Source: Variovorax sp. 770b2 (lineage in GTDB: Bacteria; Pseudomonadota; Gammaproteobacteria; Burkholderiales; Burkholderiaceae_C). Taken from it: a stretch of DNA of 64,000 bases. The notes below the pieces were generated by a model. The model ran no database searches. It was not told the origin of the DNA and saw nothing but the letters and a program-made list of their open reading frames with translations. Positions 61,981 through 64,000 of the stretch are shown one piece after another; the first letter of the stretch is position 1, and each line of letters starts with the position of its first letter. The stretch lies in NCBI RefSeq assembly GCF_900115685.1, contig NZ_FOXJ01000007.1:62001-126000 (forward strand). The letters are read 5' to 3'. Both the position numbers and the translations under genes were made by a program.

Positions 61981-62036
61981 CGCGGGATAACGCGGGCTGG
62001 GGTAGGCTGCGCCTCCCACGTTCAAGCAGGAGCCCC

Positions 62037-62417
62037 ATGTCCAACGACAGCCAGGTCACCACCCCCAGGGAAATCGCCGCTTCGCTCACCGAGTTCTGGT
62101 CGCCGCGCGTCGTCGCCGAAGTCGACGACGCCTACATCAAGGTCGCCAAGGTCCACGGCTCGCTCGCCTGGCACAGCCATGACGACGAGGACGAGCTCTT
62201 CATGGTGCTCAAGGGGCACCTGCGCATCGAGATGGAAGCCGGCCCCGTCGAGCTCGGCGAGGGCGAGATGTTCGTCGTGCCCAAGGGCGTGCGGCACAAC
62301 CCGGTCGCCGACGAGGAATGCCACCTCATGCTCATCGAGCGCAAGACCACGCTGCACACCGGCAGCACCGTCACCGAGAAGACGCGCTCGCTGGCGGACC
62401 AGTTGCGCCCGGTCTAG
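62037..62417 (+). CDS. Cupin-domain protein
   Basis: 126 aa single cupin. Motif 1 HSHDDEDELFMVLKGHLRIE and motif 2 GEMFVVPKGVRHNPV are both present with histidine and glutamate metal ligands. AGGAG at 62028-62032. Start MSNDSQVTTPR. Convergent with allA: the stops overlap at CTAG. Role unknown, possibly linked to the amidase. Confidence 0.87.
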   Translation: MSNDSQVTTPREIAASLTEFWSPRVVAEVDDAYIKVAKVHGSLAWHSHDDEDELFMVLKGHLRIEMEAGPVELGEGEMFVVPKGVRHNPVADEECHLMLIERKTTLHTGSTVTEKTRSLADQLRPV

Positions 62418-62929
62418 GCCGTCGCGACGCGGGCCGCGACCTGCAGCTCGCAGACATCGCAATCGACAGCGCCCGCAGCCCGCTCGATCACCACGAAGTC
62501 GCCCGCATCGACCGCCAGCAGCGCGTGGTGCCAGGTGCCGGGCGCGAGCGCCACGCCTTGATGGCCATCCGTGACGAAGGCCGCGAGGTGATCGGCCGAA
62601 GCAGGCGCATCGCCAGCCCGCGCCACCACGATCACGAAGCGCCGCTCGCCCAGCGGCACGAAGGCCTGGCTGCCCAGCGCATGCCGTTCCATCTGCGTGA
62701 CCTCGTGCGGAAAGTGCCGCGCCTGCGCGCGGAACAGCGCGAGCATCGGCCGGCCGCCATCGGCATCGAGCTGCAGATCGCCCAGCAGGTCGAAGCGCCG
62801 CGCGTTGCCGCCGTTGATCGGCCGGCCTTCGCCGGCAGGCGCCTCGATCACGGTGCCGTAGGGCGCGAAGGCCGTGGACGTGAGCGGTTGCGCAATGCGC
62901 AGCGTGGCGGCGGGTGATTCGTCGTTCAT
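62414..62929 (-). CDS. allA: Ureidoglycolate lyase
   Basis: 171 aa, AllA family. Splits ureidoglycolate to glyoxylate and urea in allantoin breakdown. Typical parts: FAPYGTVIEA, GNARRFDLLG, FPHEVTQMERHALGSQAFVP, DGHQGVALAPGTWHHALLA. The start ATGA overlaps the UdgX gene's stop. No other allantoin genes here, but the Ldh-family dehydrogenase at 15.3 kb could be related in substrate. Confidence 0.9.
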   Translation of the reverse strand: MNDESPAATLRIAQPLTSTAFAPYGTVIEAPAGEGRPINGGNARRFDLLGDLQLDADGGRPMLALFRAQARHFPHEVTQMERHALGSQAFVPLGERRFVIVVARAGDAPASADHLAAFVTDGHQGVALAPGTWHHALLAVDAGDFVVIERAAGAVDCDVCELQVAARVATA

Positions 62930-64000
62930 GCCGCGATTGCAGCAGAAACCGTGCCGCGCGCGCGTTCGAGGTCGTCCAGCCAGCGGGCATAGGCCTCCGC
63001 GCGTTCGCCGTCCGCCAGCCGCAGCAGCGCGGACGGATGCAGGGTCACGAACACGGGCCTTCCGTCGCGGCGCTCGTGCAGCCACGCGCCGCGCTCGGCC
63101 TGCACCGCCACCGGCCGGCCCAGCAACGCGCGCGCCGCCGTGGCGCCGAGCGCCACCAGCCCCTGCGGCCTCACGAGCGATATCTCGCTGTCGAGCCAGT
63201 GCGCGCAGGCGTCGGCCTCGCGCTGCGCCGCGGTCTTGTGGATGCGCCGCTTGCCGCGCAGCTCGTACTTGAAGTGCTTCACGGCGTTGGCCAGGTACAC
63301 GGTGTCGCGCGCCCAGCCCAGTTGCGCCATCGCGCGGTCGAGCAGCTGGCCGGCCGGGCCGACGAAGGGACGGCCGGCCAGGTCTTCCTGGTCGCCGGGC
63401 TGCTCGCCGACGAGCATGTGCTGCGCCGCCAGCGGGCCTTCGCCGCAGACGGCCTGCGTGGCGAGCGCGCCGATGGGGCAAGCGCGGCAGGCGTGCGCGG
63501 CGGCGCGCAGCTCGGCCAGGTCGGCGGGCGCCGTGCCATCGGCCGGCCGCAAGTGCAATGCAATGGGCGCGCGGATGCGGCGTGCCACCGTCGGCGGCGC
63601 ATCGATCATCGACTGGCTGCGCGCCTGGGCCGCGTCCGTGAGCGGCTGGATCAGCGCGGCCTCGGGCAGGTTGTGCCAGTAGCGGCGCGGCATCTCGCGC
63701 CGCATCATCGCGACCTTCAGGCGCGCGGGATTGAAGATGTGCTCGTAGTAGGTGAGCCAGAGCTGCTCGCCGGCATCGGGCGGCGGTTTCTCGCGGCGGT
63801 CGGCGCCCTCGCCGAAGGCCAGCGCCTGGCCGTTCCACTCGACGCAGCGCTCGGGCGTGAGGATGGCCCAGCGCATCTGCGCGAAGCGGCGTGCGAAGAA
63901 GGGCGCATTGGCCTCCACGATGTGGTGGTCGGGCTCGAACCACGCGACGTGGTGCTCGAGCCCGTCATCGCCCGCCACGCGGGTGAAACGCACGAAGGCG
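62926..64000 (-). CDS. UdgX uracil-DNA glycosylase fused to DUF4130 (right-edge fragment)
   Basis: At least 355 aa; the N-terminus lies beyond the window. The DUF4130 part has AMMRREMPRRYWHNLPEAAL; the UDG part has GEGPLAAQHMLVGEQPGDQE, DLAGRPFVGPAGQLLDRAM and the R-loop GKRRIHKTA. The KRRIH motif is specific to UdgX, which forms a covalent bond between its histidine and the DNA abasic site. CRACPIG and a later cysteine may ligate the 4Fe-4S cluster. Repairs uracil in DNA or tightly binds it. Confidence 0.92.
   Translation of the reverse strand, partial: AFVRFTRVAGDDGLEHHVAWFEPDHHIVEANAPFFARRFAQMRWAILTPERCVEWNGQALAFGEGADRREKPPPDAGEQLWLTYYEHIFNPARLKVAMMRREMPRRYWHNLPEAALIQPLTDAAQARSQSMIDAPPTVARRIRAPIALHLRPADGTAPADLAELRAAAHACRACPIGALATQAVCGEGPLAAQHMLVGEQPGDQEDLAGRPFVGPAGQLLDRAMAQLGWARDTVYLANAVKHFKYELRGKRRIHKTAAQREADACAHWLDSEISLVRPQGLVALGATAARALLGRPVAVQAERGAWLHERRDGRPVFVTLHPSALLRLADGERAEAYARWLDDLERARGTVSAAIAA

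Noticed and set aside
62037-62929. Allantoin degradation cluster
   Set aside because: Only allA is present; the cupin and amidase could fit, but no other allantoin-pathway gene is seen, so a cluster is not supported.

Overview
This is a 64 kb stretch of a high-GC chromosome from a beta-proteobacterium. The gene content and style (Bug-type periplasmic receptors, a TorF-family porin, a ProQ/FinO-domain protein, tightly packed operons with ATGA overlaps) suggest Burkholderiales, family Comamonadaceae, most likely Variovorax or a close relative. That assignment rests on protein resemblance only. No tRNA, CRISPR array, transposase or integrase gene was seen. One non-coding RNA is clear: RNase P RNA (rnpB) on the minus strand at 41246-41605.

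Layout. 1-5 kb (minus): HCCA-isomerase-like protein, dapF, a DUF484 protein (cut at the left edge), a small coiled-coil protein, an ECF sigma factor with its anti-sigma, a DUF3455 lipoprotein and a small unknown. 5.2-9.2 kb (plus): an AT-rich island with three tightly coupled genes that I read as an ABC three-component (ABC-3C) conflict/defence system: a nuclease-like effector, a middle component and a DUF3732-type ABC ATPase. 9.2-12.7 kb: MFS exporter, dkgB, MoaF-like protein and an LLM oxidoreductase. 12.7-17.1 kb: an unknown gene, a LysR regulator and a divergent Bug receptor / Ldh-family dehydrogenase / family-3 binding protein operon. 17.2-20.1 kb (minus): patatin phospholipase, ricin-type lectin and a large unknown protein, possibly an effector or toxin cassette. 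20.2-29.6 kb: small unknowns, a 2OG-oxygenase-like protein, a saccharopine-dehydrogenase-like reductase diverging from a TetR gene across a double palindromic operator, a frameshifted cytosine-deaminase-like amidohydrolase, EamA and DHA2 transporters and a TorF porin.

29.6-41.2 kb: a structured intergenic inverted repeat, a second Bug protein, a NUDIX-MBL fusion, an S4/pseudouridine-synthase-like protein, a lipoprotein, a lower-GC single gene, and a five-gene efflux operon (FUSC, DUF1656, HlyD, outer-membrane factor, MFS) behind a MarR regulator. 41.2-54.9 kb: rnpB, a duplicated-domain lipoprotein, Tat-exported msrB, an AraC regulator, a TehA-type transporter, cysK, a FAD oxidoreductase operon, a ProQ-domain protein, htpX, and pyrC with a NYN-domain RNase-like gene. 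55.0-64.0 kb: a complete Dpp/Opp-type ABC importer with an amidase, then a cupin, allA and a UdgX-DUF4130 DNA-repair protein (cut at the right edge).

Most genes are ordinary metabolism, transport and regulation. The strongest candidates for unusual biology are the ABC-3C island, the patatin/lectin/unknown cassette, the structured repeat at 29681-29776, the paired inverted elements between the lipoprotein and msrB, and recurrent 9-bp in-frame repeats at protein ends. All identifications are by eye from motifs; no database search was run.
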